Positions 8,382-17,219 of a stretch of DNA of 47,243 bases are shown here, one piece after another. Source of the DNA: Nitrososphaeria archaeon (GTDB lineage Archaea > Thermoproteota > Nitrososphaeria > Nitrososphaerales > JARVJX01); the NCBI GenBank assembly GCA_029775995.1, contig JARVJX010000003.1, positions 1-47,243 on the forward strand, written 5' to 3'. Both the position numbers and the translations under genes were made by a program. The notes under the pieces were generated by a model. It saw nothing but the letters and a program-made list of their open reading frames with translations, did not search any database and was not told the origin of the DNA. Every line of letters starts with the position of its first letter. Position 1 is the stretch's first letter.

Positions 8382-8842
8382 AGAAGATATCACATTATAT
8401 TCTCTTTTCTATTCTGTTTTCTCTTATTTTGATTATAGGTATTGGGAATGTTTATGCATCTCAAAGTAGGGTAATTGATATAAGAGCTAGTCAATTTAAA
8501 TTTGAACCAGGAAGAATAATAGTAAACCAAGGGGATACTGTAACTTTTAAAGTAAAAACCTCAGATGTTACACATGGCTTCTATATTGATGGTTATAATG
8601 TAGATAAAGAGGTAAGACGAGGAGATGAGGTCACAGTAACTATTGTAGCCGATAAAGTTGGTAAATTTAAGATACGTTGCTCCATAACCTGTGGAGCTCT
8701 TCACCCCTTTATGATTGGTGAATTTATAGTAGAGCAAGGGGGAGTAAACTATGTTTTCTTATCTTCAGCAGTAGGAATAATTTTAGTCGGAGTCTCTACA
8801 CTGCTCTTTATATGGAGGAGAGATTATGAGTATCAAGCTTAG
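8378..8842 (+). CDS. CuA-site cupredoxin, membrane-anchored (copy 1)
   Basis: 154 aa with an N-terminal signal/anchor (residues ~6-26), one cupredoxin domain and a C-terminal membrane helix (~123-146). The motif CSITCGALHPFM gives Cys101, Cys105, His109 and Met112, with His66 in VTHGFY. This is the C-x3-C-x3-H-x2-M binuclear CuA pattern of cytochrome oxidase subunit II and nitrous-oxide reductase. TTG start with GAAGGAGGT upstream; it overlaps the V4R gene end by 4 bp and the next gene start by 17 bp. No oxidase subunit I or NosZ is present in the window. Confidence 0.87.
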   Translation: MKKISHYILFSILFSLILIIGIGNVYASQSRVIDIRASQFKFEPGRIIVNQGDTVTFKVKTSDVTHGFYIDGYNVDKEVRRGDEVTVTIVADKVGKFKIRCSITCGALHPFMIGEFIVEQGGVNYVFLSSAVGIILVGVSTLLFIWRRDYEYQA

Positions 8843-10283
8843 CCAAATTAAAGGCTTTCTCAACAGCTTCCTATTACATAAGGGAACCTTTGATTTACTT
8901 CAGATTGACCTAATTAAACGCTTAGTTAAGCATAGAGCTTTTCAATTTGCTGTTATACTTCCAAATCTCTTCTTCTTCTGGCTTATCATATTAACAGGTT
9001 TCTTTGGCTCTCCAGTAGGTAACATGAACCTTTCCATAACCTTTGTGTGGATGCTCTGGTGGTTTGCCCTAATAGCCCTTTTAGTGCCCCTCTTCTCTAG
9101 GCTATGGTGTACCATTTGCCCAATACCATCCTTTGGTGAATGGATGCAGAGAAAGGGATTTATAAGAAAAAAGGAAGATTATAAACCTCTAGGCTTTAAT
9201 AAAAGTTGGCCTGTAAGGTTCAGAAATATATGGCTTCAAAATCTCGGTTTCCTAATCCTCGCTACCTTTAGTGTCTTACTAGTTACTAGACCTATAGTAA
9301 CTGGAATTATCCTTGCTATACTGATCATCTTAGCAAGTGTATTAGCTATATTTTATGCAAAGAGAGTCTTCTGTAGATACATATGCCCCGTGGGAGGATT
9401 CCTTGGACTCTTCTCTATGTTTTCATCTATAGAACTAAGGGTTAAGAAAAAAGAGCTCTGTGTACACCATTTTAGTAAAGAATGTATAAAAGGGTGTGAA
9501 ACAAGTTATGGGTGTCCTTGGTTCGAGTATCCTGGAAGTATGGAGAGAAATAACTTCTGTGGTTTATGCTTTGAATGTGTTAAAGCTTGCCCCTTTAATA
9601 ATATAGCTTTAAACTTAAGGTCCTTTGGCAAAGATATATTAGCAAAAGTGGGAAGGTCTTTAGATGAAGCTTGGAAAGCCTTTATCATGCTAACTTTAGC
9701 TATCCTTTACATATTGGTTATGCAGGGACCTTGGGGTTGGATAAGAGATTTAGCTAATGTATTCTACTCACCATCCTATGGCTTTGCTCTAAATGGGATA
9801 GAAGGTTTTTTGCTATATGCAGGTTTATTTTGGGGTACTTCCCTAGGATTAACGCCTGTAACTTTTTTAGGATTCTCTTACCTATCAAAAGCTTTTTCTA
9901 AGGCTAGTCTCCCTTTAAGGAGGCTCTTCATAGATTTCTCTTATGAGCTAATACCTTTAGCTTTGGGAGCTTGGATAGCCTTCAGCATACCCATAATTAT
10001 GGTAAATTGGTCCTATATAGTGAACACATTGTCAGACCCTTTTGGTTGGGGTTGGAACCTCTTTGGAACAAAGGAAATTCCTTGGACTCCCATTACCCCA
10101 GAGTTTATACCGTATCTTCAAGTGCTTATAGTAACCATTGGGTTATTCTATTCTATAAAATTGGGCTTTAAGTTATCAAGCCAGCATTTCTTGGAAAAGA
10201 ATTTAGCACTAAGGGCCTTCATACCTCAATTAGCCTTCTTGATAGGGACTTCTATACTCTTAGCATGGTTGTTTGTGGGGTGA
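8826..10283 (+). CDS. NapH/NosR-like polyferredoxin membrane protein
   Basis: 485 aa with about eight to nine membrane helices. Two membrane-proximal Cys motifs, WCTICPIPS and FCRYICPVGG, match the CxxCP/CxxxCP pattern of NapH, NosR and CcoG relatives. A Cys-rich stretch and a ferredoxin motif CGLCFECVKACPFN follow near residues 240-260. Further helices follow in the C-terminal half. Such proteins pass electrons between the membrane pool and outer redox partners. Here it sits between two CuA proteins with overlapping reading frames, suggesting a quinol/Fe-S to CuA electron path (inference). Confidence 0.83.
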   Translation: MSIKLSQIKGFLNSFLLHKGTFDLLQIDLIKRLVKHRAFQFAVILPNLFFFWLIILTGFFGSPVGNMNLSITFVWMLWWFALIALLVPLFSRLWCTICPIPSFGEWMQRKGFIRKKEDYKPLGFNKSWPVRFRNIWLQNLGFLILATFSVLLVTRPIVTGIILAILIILASVLAIFYAKRVFCRYICPVGGFLGLFSMFSSIELRVKKKELCVHHFSKECIKGCETSYGCPWFEYPGSMERNNFCGLCFECVKACPFNNIALNLRSFGKDILAKVGRSLDEAWKAFIMLTLAILYILVMQGPWGWIRDLANVFYSPSYGFALNGIEGFLLYAGLFWGTSLGLTPVTFLGFSYLSKAFSKASLPLRRLFIDFSYELIPLALGAWIAFSIPIIMVNWSYIVNTLSDPFGWGWNLFGTKEIPWTPITPEFIPYLQVLIVTIGLFYSIKLGFKLSSQHFLEKNLALRAFIPQLAFLIGTSILLAWLFVG

Positions 10284-10287
10284 AAAA

Positions 10288-10686
10288 TTGGATAGGACAG
10301 AATTATTAGCTATAATTTTGGTTGGTGCCATACTAATAGGAACTCCCTTGGTTATATATTACTATCAAGTTAACCGTGTGATAAAAATAATGAATTATGA
10401 GAAAGAAATTGAAATAGCTGCAAATACCTTTGAAAATGGGAATTGGTTCCCTGATAAGATAGTTGTAAAGAAGGGAGAACCCATTAGGCTTATAATATAT
10501 GGTTCAGATGTTGCTCATAGCCTTACCATACCGAAATTAGGTATAGATAGTGGGATTATAAAGCCAGGTCATATAAAAGTTATAGAATTTATTCCAGAAG
10601 AGGAGGGAATATATGAAATTTACTGTGGAATACCCTGTGGCTCCTTTCACTCATTTATGATAGGTAAGCTCATCGTGGTGAGATAA
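10288..10686 (+). CDS. CuA-site cupredoxin, membrane-anchored (copy 2)
   Basis: An N-terminal membrane anchor is followed by a short cupredoxin domain. The motif CGIPCGSFHSFM is again C-x3-C-x3-H-x2-M, with the first His in DVAHSLTIP (ORF-track residues Cys118, Cys122, His126, Met129, His82). The track starts at TTG 10273; TTG 10288 follows a GGGGTGA site and just clears the upstream stop, so I prefer it. It has no C-terminal membrane helix, unlike copy 1. It is likely an outer-face electron acceptor or donor for the polyferredoxin protein. Confidence 0.87.
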   Translation: MDRTELLAIILVGAILIGTPLVIYYYQVNRVIKIMNYEKEIEIAANTFENGNWFPDKIVVKKGEPIRLIIYGSDVAHSLTIPKLGIDSGIIKPGHIKVIEFIPEEEGIYEIYCGIPCGSFHSFMIGKLIVVR

Positions 10687-10687
10687 A

Positions 10688-11155
10688 ATGAAAGAAGAGA
10701 AAATATATGCTAGGCTTGTCAAAGCTGGTGGCAGAAATTATGTAATTTATGCTTCTAAGTCAAGTTTAGAAAGGTTTGGTAAAGAAGTTCACCAAGAAAA
10801 GGGTTATAGGTTTTATGTTGAGGAGCAAAAAAATGAAATAAAAATTAAAAGTATAGATAATATCGTTTTGCTACCCGATGAGCAATCTTGGTCTACTTTC
10901 TTTCCTTTCGAATTCTTCCTACTTGGCAATAAAAGAAAGATTGCTCATGTAATGGATAGTATAACTCAAAAGCTTAGAGCAGGAAATAGCCTAGTAAATT
11001 GCTTTTATAAGGGATGTAGAAATCCAGCCTCTTTTTATGCTGAAACCCCAGAAGGATGCTGGTATGCCTGTAGTGAAGCACATATGAGTAATTATCTCAT
11101 TAAAGAGGGTTTTATCACCAAGGAAAACCTTAGGCAAATCAAGATAAACCTTTAA
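10688..11155 (+). CDS. Cys/His-rich protein of unknown function
   Basis: 155 aa, ATG one base after the CuA gene stop, so last gene of the operon. The N-terminal two thirds look like a mixed alpha/beta soluble domain. The C-terminal 50 residues hold NCFYKGCRNP and GCWYACSEAHM, a possible four-ligand metal site (Cys, Cys, Cys and His). No signal or membrane segment is seen, so it is probably cytoplasmic. Metal delivery or assembly for the copper proteins is a guess from context only; I do not recognise the family. Confidence 0.65.
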   Translation: MKEEKIYARLVKAGGRNYVIYASKSSLERFGKEVHQEKGYRFYVEEQKNEIKIKSIDNIVLLPDEQSWSTFFPFEFFLLGNKRKIAHVMDSITQKLRAGNSLVNCFYKGCRNPASFYAETPEGCWYACSEAHMSNYLIKEGFITKENLRQIKINL

Positions 11156-11300
11156 GAACTCAAATTTTAGTGGCTAAGCTTAACTAGAAATACATTTTAG
11201 CTTTAGTTCCAGCTCTAGAGCCAAGCAAAGAATATGATTTGAAGATGATTTGAAGAAAAATCTAGATCTCAGAAGTTAGTCTTAATCTGGTAAGGGTTAA

Positions 11301-12266
11301 CTAAGCTAAATGCGTGAAGCCTCTTCTCTCAATCTTAAATTTTGTTTTACCATCATAGTAAAATACCTTTGGTTCACCTTTTTCAACTCTTCCTATAGGT
11401 ATAACCTTAACTTTTAGCTTCTTACCAATTCTTCTTATCTCTTCAAAATTTTCCTTCGAGGCTGTAGCTACCATTTCATATTCCTCACCTCCATAAAAGA
11501 TCAGCTCTTTAGGATCTATTTTATTGAGCTCTGCAAAACTGTAAATCTCTTCGTTAGCAGGGAAATAATTTAGAACCATGGAAACGTTATTTGCCTCAGC
11601 TAATTGATATAAAGATATAGCTAATCCATCGCTAGAATCTATGGAAGAGCTCATCAAATCCCTCTGATTTAAAAGGATACCAAAGTTTAGCTTAGGCTTA
11701 GGCTTAGTGAAGGCTTTTAAAGCCTTCTCTTTAAACTTATCCTTAGCCTTTAAATTATAAAGCATAATTTTTAAGCCTGAGCTACTATAACCAAAGTAAT
11801 CAGATACAAATATAACATCCCCCTCTCTAGCTCCTTTTCTACTTACAACTTTATCAGAAATACCCAATAGAAAGGTATCAAAGATGAATTCTTTAGCTTC
11901 ATTCGTGTCTCCCCCAATGATCTTTATACCAAACTCTCTTTCAACCATTTTATACCCTTTAACTATATCTCTTATATCTCTATTTTCTATACCTCTTGGT
12001 AAAGCTATGGAGGTTAAAGCTAACATAGGTTTTACCCCTTTAGCTGCGAAGTCACTAATACATGAGACTATACTCTTTCTAGATGCTAGGAATAAAGGGA
12101 AGCCCTTTGGAAGATCTGTGCTTTGCACCAGCATATCACAGCTAATTACAATTCTTTTACCTTCATAAAGAAACCAATTTACATCATTACCTCTTTCAGA
12201 AAAATTTTTGTTTAAGCTTCCTAAACTTTTAGTTATCAGATCTATTATTTCTCTTTCATTCATCAT
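11301..12266 (-). CDS. thiL: Thiamine-monophosphate kinase
   Basis: 321 aa, the usual ThiL length. It phosphorylates thiamine monophosphate to thiamine diphosphate. Family segments are visible: CDMLVQSTDLPKGF near the start, FAAKGVKPMLALTSIALPRG, IIGGDTNEAKEFIFDTFLLG, and SSSIDSSDGLAISLYQLAE with the Asp-rich Mg/ATP site. ATG 12266 and ATG 12263 are both possible starts. It is alone on its strand, next to the tRNA gene. Confidence 0.92.
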   Translation of the reverse strand: MMNEREIIDLITKSLGSLNKNFSERGNDVNWFLYEGKRIVISCDMLVQSTDLPKGFPLFLASRKSIVSCISDFAAKGVKPMLALTSIALPRGIENRDIRDIVKGYKMVEREFGIKIIGGDTNEAKEFIFDTFLLGISDKVVSRKGAREGDVIFVSDYFGYSSSGLKIMLYNLKAKDKFKEKALKAFTKPKPKLNFGILLNQRDLMSSSIDSSDGLAISLYQLAEANNVSMVLNYFPANEEIYSFAELNKIDPKELIFYGGEEYEMVATASKENFEEIRRIGKKLKVKVIPIGRVEKGEPKVFYYDGKTKFKIERRGFTHLA

Positions 12267-12318
12267 AAAGGTAAAAGGTTAAACCCTATTAATTTTTAAT
12301 TTATTGGGATATGGATTA

Positions 12319-12391
12319 GCCCCGATAGCATAGAGGTTAATGCGGCTCCCTCGTAAGGAGCAGATCGGGGGTTCAAGTCCCCCTCGGGGCT
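12319..12391 (+). tRNA. tRNA-Thr (anticodon CGT)
   Basis: Full cloverleaf: acceptor GCCCCGA pairs with TCGGGGC; D arm GCAT/ATGC; anticodon stem GCTCC/GGAGC around loop CTCGTAA (anticodon CGT, reads ACG, Thr); T arm GGGGG/CCCCC around TTCAAGT; discriminator T. No intron and no encoded CCA. An AT-rich box (TTTTTAATTTAT) lies about 25 bp upstream and a T run follows at once. Confidence 0.96.
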
Positions 12392-12405
12392 TACTTTTTT
12401 AATTT
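12392..12405 (+). terminator. Oligo-T terminator after tRNA
   Basis: TACTTTTTTAATTTTT directly follows the tRNA end, the normal archaeal stop signal for a stable RNA gene. Confidence 0.6.
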
Positions 12406-12639
12406 TTACCCTCTTTAAATTAAATTCTCTTACTATCTTTAGTTTAGAGATATAGGTTAATGGGCAAATAAGGATAGAATGATAAGTTTCTGAGTAGAAG
12501 GTTCCTAGAAATATTAATTTCTCTGTTAATCCTCAGATAGGGAAGAAAATGTAATTACATTTAGGAAAGTCAAGAAAATAAAGAATCATTAAAGTTATTA
12601 GCAAGAAAGAAGGATAAAGGTTAGAGGAGCAAAAGAGCC

Positions 12640-13452
12640 ATGGAACAAATATCTGAAAAGATTACGAGTTTACTTAACCCTAAAAGTAGAGGAGGTAGAA
12701 GTAGGCAGCAGATTTTACTTTATCTTCATAAAATTGAAGCACCTACTCCTTACTCTATAGCAAAGGATGTATTTGGGGATTGGCTCAAGTTTTATCCAAC
12801 AGTACAATACCACCTAAATCTACTAAAAAGGGTAAATTTGATAAAAGTAGAAGCTGAGGATAAAAGCACGAATAAGGTTCTTCTAACTTCTTTAGGTAAA
12901 GAAGTGGCCCAAAGAATAGCAAAGGAGATTGAGCAATCTAAGAAGGAAAAGATTCTCAAGGAAATAAAAATTCTCTTGGGAGAAGAAGAAATAGATGAGA
13001 AGATCATGGAAGAAGGGTATAAAATTCTTACTGATAAGGTTATAGATGCCTTAGTTAGGATTTTAACCTCTAAGCCCCTAGCGGACCTTTTGCCAAAACC
13101 TGTGAGGAGGTTTGAGGATATAGACCCCATTAGTATATGTGTGGTTTTAAGCCTTTATGAGGATGAGGTAAAGTTTGAGACTGTAAAGGATAAAAAGACT
13201 TTAAAAGTTATTGAGCAATTGAGCTATTTATTACCCCAAGATAAAAAGGCTAAAACTATACAATTACCCATTTTATCCCTGGTTAGAGAGCTTGGTGTTA
13301 AAGAAGAGTTAGACAAGTTGGTAAGATGGATAAATAAGGTTAGGAAGAGAATGATAATATGTAAGCATCTTGATTACTGGGTATCATCGATAGCCAATGC
13401 CGTTAAGCTTCATGGTTTGGTATCGGAAATAGCTTCCTCTCAAAAGAAGTAG
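12640..13452 (+). CDS. Winged-helix transcriptional regulator
   Basis: 270 aa. Residues ~20-95 form a winged helix: SRQQILLYLHKIEAPTPYSI, then FYPTVQYHLNLLKRVNLIKV and a wing ending at LTSLGKEVAQR. The long C-terminal half (residues 100-270) is charged and helical with no recognised ligand domain. It stands alone between the tRNA and queC. The regulon is not evident. Confidence 0.75.
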   Translation: MEQISEKITSLLNPKSRGGRSRQQILLYLHKIEAPTPYSIAKDVFGDWLKFYPTVQYHLNLLKRVNLIKVEAEDKSTNKVLLTSLGKEVAQRIAKEIEQSKKEKILKEIKILLGEEEIDEKIMEEGYKILTDKVIDALVRILTSKPLADLLPKPVRRFEDIDPISICVVLSLYEDEVKFETVKDKKTLKVIEQLSYLLPQDKKAKTIQLPILSLVRELGVKEELDKLVRWINKVRKRMIICKHLDYWVSSIANAVKLHGLVSEIASSQKK

Positions 13453-13525
13453 TAAAGAAACTCATCTTTAACCTTTTAAATTTTTACACAGATGGTTTTT
13501 ATTAAAAATTATATAGATGTTAGGG

Positions 13526-14386
13526 TTAAAATCTATAGCCCTTCAACTTTTTTAATAGCAGCTCATCAATAAAGTAGTTATCAAAGAGAGCATAGTTTGG
13601 TAAAACACGCTTCTGATACAAAGACTCATCCATTACTTCAGCTTCTTTAAAGGCTAAAGCCCTTCTTCTACAATTGGAGCAATAACCACAGTGAAGTAAA
13701 ATTTCTTCTTCGTATAAAGGATGCTTTACCCATTCATGCACATTTGTATAGCAAGAGAAGGTGTATATCCATTTAACCCCCAACAAATCCCCCAATCTTA
13801 TAATTGCATGTTTATCTAAATTTATAAAGGGAGCATAAATTTTATAATCACCAAAGTGAGTAGCTATGGCTGATACTCTATTCATTTCCTCTATAAATTC
13901 AGGGGTATTATCCTTCATGGGAGCTGGTGTTTCCCTTCTAATACCAATATAAACATCATAAATTTCTCTGCCTTTAGATGTGATATATTTATTTAAATCT
14001 ATACTCTCAGCTACAGCTAAAGCTATAGTTATTAATTGCAAATTTCTTACCACATCCCACCACCAAAGAATCCTATCCTTTGCTTCATCCTTATTGTTTA
14101 ATTTGTCTATGGGTGTCTCTGGTATTGGTTCTTCTTTAACTAATTTACTAGTTGATAGCTTTCCTAACCACCTTATATCAAAGGTTTTAAGCTCTAAGCT
14201 ATAGCCTAACTTTAATAAATGCTCTACACTCTTCTCAACCCCAAATCTCTCCATATCCACCATTCTCTGACCATAATCTACATGTATTGCAATCGTATGC
14301 TTAGGCTTCATCACTTTAGTAACATAGTAAAGTAAGGGTATGCTATCGGCTCCTCCAGATGTTAGAACTATAGCACCTCTATCCAT
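13526..14386 (-). CDS. queC: 7-cyano-7-deazaguanine synthase-like (QueC)
   Basis: 286 aa, PP-loop ATPase. VLTSGGADSIPLLYYV is the ATP-pyrophosphatase loop, and the C-terminal HCGYCSNCRRRALAFKEA gives the zinc-binding Cys set, with an earlier Cys in TFSCYTN. It makes preQ0, the precursor of archaeosine in archaeal tRNA. It is longer than the ~230-aa bacterial enzyme, with inserts around residues 75-105. Its ATG shares bases with the queE stop, so the two are co-translated. Confidence 0.88.
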   Translation of the reverse strand: MDRGAIVLTSGGADSIPLLYYVTKVMKPKHTIAIHVDYGQRMVDMERFGVEKSVEHLLKLGYSLELKTFDIRWLGKLSTSKLVKEEPIPETPIDKLNNKDEAKDRILWWWDVVRNLQLITIALAVAESIDLNKYITSKGREIYDVYIGIRRETPAPMKDNTPEFIEEMNRVSAIATHFGDYKIYAPFINLDKHAIIRLGDLLGVKWIYTFSCYTNVHEWVKHPLYEEEILLHCGYCSNCRRRALAFKEAEVMDESLYQKRVLPNYALFDNYFIDELLLKKLKGYRF

Positions 14387-15084
14387 TATAATCCTCTCCT
14401 ATTTCCGTAAATTAGTATATGTAGCCTAGGAGAGAATCTGAAACCCCTTTTTTTGCATTCCTCAATTAGCCATTCACTCCTCCTATTCAAGGTTTCTGTA
14501 TTGGTACCTTCAGGCATCAAAATCACTTTTTCCCTTTTTATAGAGAAGAGCTTGATGATCTCTCCTACTTCATCTAAATCCTTTCTCTCACATATAACAA
14601 ACTTAAAGTAGGTTTTATCTTTTGAGGTAAAAAGCTTCAAAACCTCTTCTTTTAATCTTCTTCTCCCTTCAATCCCACTATTACTAAGCTTAGGAGAAAG
14701 GTTAAAGCAATCTATCAAATCTAGAAAATCTTTTAATGGTTTTATGGTACCATTACTCTCTACTTCGATATAATAGTCCATTTCTTTAAGTCTCCTTATG
14801 AGCTTCAATAAAGAGTTTTGATGTATCAAAGGCTCCCCTCCAGTGATAACCAGATGCTTACATGGATACTTTGCTATCTCATAAATCAAATCTTCTGGGC
14901 TTAAATTAAAGTAATCAATACCTTCTTTAGCTTTAGATTGATTCTCCCAGGTGTATTTTGAGTCACACCAGCAACAGTTCAAGTTACAGTAATAAGTACG
15001 AAGAAATACAGCTGGTTTTCCTATATTTATCCCTTCTCCCTGAATGCTGTAAAAGATTTCTGATACTGGTATAAGTCCTTGCAC
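14386..15084 (-). CDS. queE: 7-carboxy-7-deazaguanine synthase (QueE)
   Basis: 232 aa radical SAM enzyme that contracts the ring of carboxytetrahydropterin to 7-carboxy-7-deazaguanine. The opening EIFYSIQGEGINIGKPAVFL and the cluster motif CNLNCCWCDSKYTW (CxxxCxxC) are diagnostic, followed by HLVITGGEPLIHQ. Upstream gene of the queE-queC pair on the minus strand. No queD/ptpS is in the window. Confidence 0.94.
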   Translation of the reverse strand: MQGLIPVSEIFYSIQGEGINIGKPAVFLRTYYCNLNCCWCDSKYTWENQSKAKEGIDYFNLSPEDLIYEIAKYPCKHLVITGGEPLIHQNSLLKLIRRLKEMDYYIEVESNGTIKPLKDFLDLIDCFNLSPKLSNSGIEGRRRLKEEVLKLFTSKDKTYFKFVICERKDLDEVGEIIKLFSIKREKVILMPEGTNTETLNRRSEWLIEECKKRGFRFSPRLHILIYGNRRGL

Positions 15085-15136
15085 AATAAGCCTAAGAATT
15101 AGAAGGTAAAAAGTTTAATAATTGTAAAGAGAAGAT

Positions 15137-15514
15137 ATGAGTGTGAAGGTATTAAATTCCGCAGAGATTAAGAAGGTTATATACGCTCAATTGGAGCCAA
15201 AGGAGGATATGTATAGAGCTATAGTTAAGTTAGTGGAAGAAAATGATGTAAATTTTGGATTTTTGGTAGCTTTAGGCACTGTCGAGAGATTAAGGATAGG
15301 TCATGCTAAGCCTGATAAAACCTTTACAGAGATAATCGTAGATAAACCCTTAGAAATATCTACAGCCTTTGGGAGAATTTGGAGGGATGAAAAGCCTCAA
15401 GTTCATGTGCATATTACTGCTGGGGATAAAGAGGGTAGAGCCTATGCTGGTCACCTTTTAGAGGGAAGTCCAGTAGCTATCTTAGCTGAAATAATGATCC
15501 TTAAGGCTTTATGA
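15137..15514 (+). CDS. PPC (DUF296) domain protein
   Basis: 125 aa, a single PPC domain. PQVHVHITAGDKEGRAYAGH carries the conserved His residues, and the ending GSPVAILAEIMIL is typical. Stand-alone archaeal and bacterial members form trimers with a metal-like His site; some carry DNA-binding partners. The function is not established. It is convergent with the cupin gene and overlaps it by 14 bp. Confidence 0.85.
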   Translation: MSVKVLNSAEIKKVIYAQLEPKEDMYRAIVKLVEENDVNFGFLVALGTVERLRIGHAKPDKTFTEIIVDKPLEISTAFGRIWRDEKPQVHVHITAGDKEGRAYAGHLLEGSPVAILAEIMILKAL

Positions 15515-15908
15515 TCTTTTCCTCTAAAGTTTTATAATCCATGGCAATGCTATATCCAGCTTCTTTTAATCCTGGAGATAGAAAGAAGGCGATTTGAAGC
15601 TCCCTTCTACCTGTATTTGTAACACAGTGATGAGTATTTGCCGGTATATAAATTACTTGCCCTCCCTTTATCTTCATAGGCTTTCTCTCCTCACCAACAA
15701 ATACTGTACCTTCTCCCTTTAGCACAAAGTAGATTTCCTCTGATTGGGGATGAAAGTGAGGATACAATCCCTCTCCAGGCTTAAAGACTCCTAAAGCTAC
15801 TACCTGATTTTTTGTTCCTTCTTTATCGTTAGTAATAACAGGTTTTATAGGCCCCCCCAATATTTCCTGAATCTTTATCTCTTTTACATTAAAGACTTTT
15901 ACACTCAT
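15501..15908 (-). CDS. Cupin-2 domain protein
   Basis: 135 aa single-domain cupin. The two motifs are visible: HFHPQSEEIYFVLKGEG (two His and a Glu) and IYIPANTHHCVTNTG with the last His ligand. It likely binds a divalent metal or a small sugar-like ligand. The substrate cannot be told from sequence. ATG 15908 is preceded by an AT-rich stretch shared with the divergent dehydrogenase gene. Confidence 0.85.
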   Translation of the reverse strand: MSVKVFNVKEIKIQEILGGPIKPVITNDKEGTKNQVVALGVFKPGEGLYPHFHPQSEEIYFVLKGEGTVFVGEERKPMKIKGGQVIYIPANTHHCVTNTGRRELQIAFFLSPGLKEAGYSIAMDYKTLEEKIIKP

Positions 15909-15960
15909 ACCCTCTATTTAAAAGGATAAGTATATAAATTTAACACCTTTAGACTAAGGT

Positions 15961-16827
15961 GTGCAACAATTAGGCTTCATTGGATTAGGAGCTATGGGAG
16001 GCCCTATGTCTAAAAATCTCTTAAAGAAGAATTATAGCCTTTTAGCTTACGATATAGATGAGAGAGCTTTAAGGGAAGCAGTTAATGCAGGTGCCCTAAA
16101 GGCAGCTTCTGTTAAAGAAGTAGCTGAAAACTGTGAGATTGTACTTTTATCTTTACCTACTTCTGAAGTGGTAGAGGAAGTTTGCCTAGGCTATGATGGA
16201 TTGGTTAGAAACATGAATAAAGGTATAATCGTAGATATGAGCACTACTGATATAGCCATAACAGAAAATTTAGGTAAAAAATGTAGAGAAAAAGGTTTAG
16301 AGTTTCTAGATGCTCCTGTTAGTGGTGGTCCTGAAGGAGCTAAGGCTGCTACCCTAACTATAATGGTGGGAGGTAAGAGGGAGGTTTTTGAAAGATGCTA
16401 TGAAATTTTTAAAGCTTTAGGAAAAGAGATCCATTATATTGGGGAGATAGGCTCAGGTCAGAAGATAAAGTTGGTAAATCAGATATTGGTAGGAATTCAC
16501 TTTGCAGCTACAGCTGAGGCTGTATTCTTTGGAGTTAAGTTAGGATTAGACCCTAACATAATCTTTGAAGTTGTTTCAAAAAGTGCAGGCAATTCCTTTA
16601 TCTTTAATAAATCTTTACCTCAGATAATAAAAAAAGATTATAACACAGGATGGAGAGTTAGATTAACCCATAAAGATTTATGGTTAGCCCTTAAAGCTGG
16701 AGAGAAATATAACATACCTTTACCTTTAAGTAGCTTAGCAGCAAATTTGCATAATTCAGCCATGGCTAAGGGTTTTAAGGATTTAGATCCTGCTTGCTTA
16801 ATACAAATTTTTGAATCTATGAGTTAG
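15961..16827 (+). CDS. 3-hydroxyisobutyrate dehydrogenase-family NAD(P) enzyme
   Basis: 288 aa beta-hydroxyacid dehydrogenase. [20 protein letters not shown] is the NAD(P)-binding Rossmann start, [20 protein letters not shown] the substrate-binding signature, and [13 protein letters not shown] carries the catalytic Lys. It could be 3-hydroxyisobutyrate dehydrogenase, tartronate-semialdehyde reductase or glyoxylate/succinate semialdehyde reductase; these cannot be separated here. GTG start, near-leaderless after an AT-rich box. First of three closely spaced genes. Confidence 0.85.
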   Translation: MQQLGFIGLGAMGGPMSKNLLKKNYSLLAYDIDERALREAVNAGALKAASVKEVAENCEIVLLSLPTSEVVEEVCLGYDGLVRNMNKGIIVDMSTTDIAITENLGKKCREKGLEFLDAPVSGGPEGAKAATLTIMVGGKREVFERCYEIFKALGKEIHYIGEIGSGQKIKLVNQILVGIHFAATAEAVFFGVKLGLDPNIIFEVVSKSAGNSFIFNKSLPQIIKKDYNTGWRVRLTHKDLWLALKAGEKYNIPLPLSSLAANLHNSAMAKGFKDLDPACLIQIFESMS

Positions 16828-16837
16828 GTGTTGGAGC

Positions 16838-17218
16838 ATGAGTGAGGAAGAAAAGTGTGCTGAGTTATCCTATATTTATGGAGGGATCACTTTAAGCCCT
16901 AAGCCTCCTCCTAAATTTGGTGTAGCTATTAGAGTAGATGTAGGTTATATGCAAGCTGCTGTGAATGGACCTATAGAGGGTAAAGATCATTTATTGTGGC
17001 AATATTTAGCCATTGTAAAGCCTGAATTAGTAAGAATTACTTGCACTTTAGGTAATATATCGGTAACAAAGCAAGTAGAGGCAAAGGCTGGTGAGTTAAA
17101 TATAGTTAACTTTTGCTTTGGAAAGCCAGTTATTTCTCATCCCTTAAGCACAAAGTTTATTGAAGGAGAGAAGAGAAAGCCAAAAAAAGAGAGGGGAAAG
17201 ATAGATCAAAGAGTTTAA
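16838..17218 (+). CDS. Hypothetical protein
   Basis: 126 aa, ATG with GGTGTTGGAG upstream. Mixed beta-rich composition with a basic, disordered-looking C-terminal tail (KRKPKKERGKIDQRV). Four Cys (residues ~7, 69 and others) but no CxxC motif. I do not recognise a family. It is locked between the dehydrogenase (10 bp upstream) and the MBL-fold hydrolase (starts 1 bp after its stop), so it is probably part of the same pathway. Confidence 0.6.
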   Translation: MSEEEKCAELSYIYGGITLSPKPPPKFGVAIRVDVGYMQAAVNGPIEGKDHLLWQYLAIVKPELVRITCTLGNISVTKQVEAKAGELNIVNFCFGKPVISHPLSTKFIEGEKRKPKKERGKIDQRV

Positions 17219-17219
17219 G

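Noticed and set aside
11884-12168. 94-aa plus-strand ORF opposite thiL
   Set aside because: Shadow of thiL; the minus-strand frame has clear family motifs.
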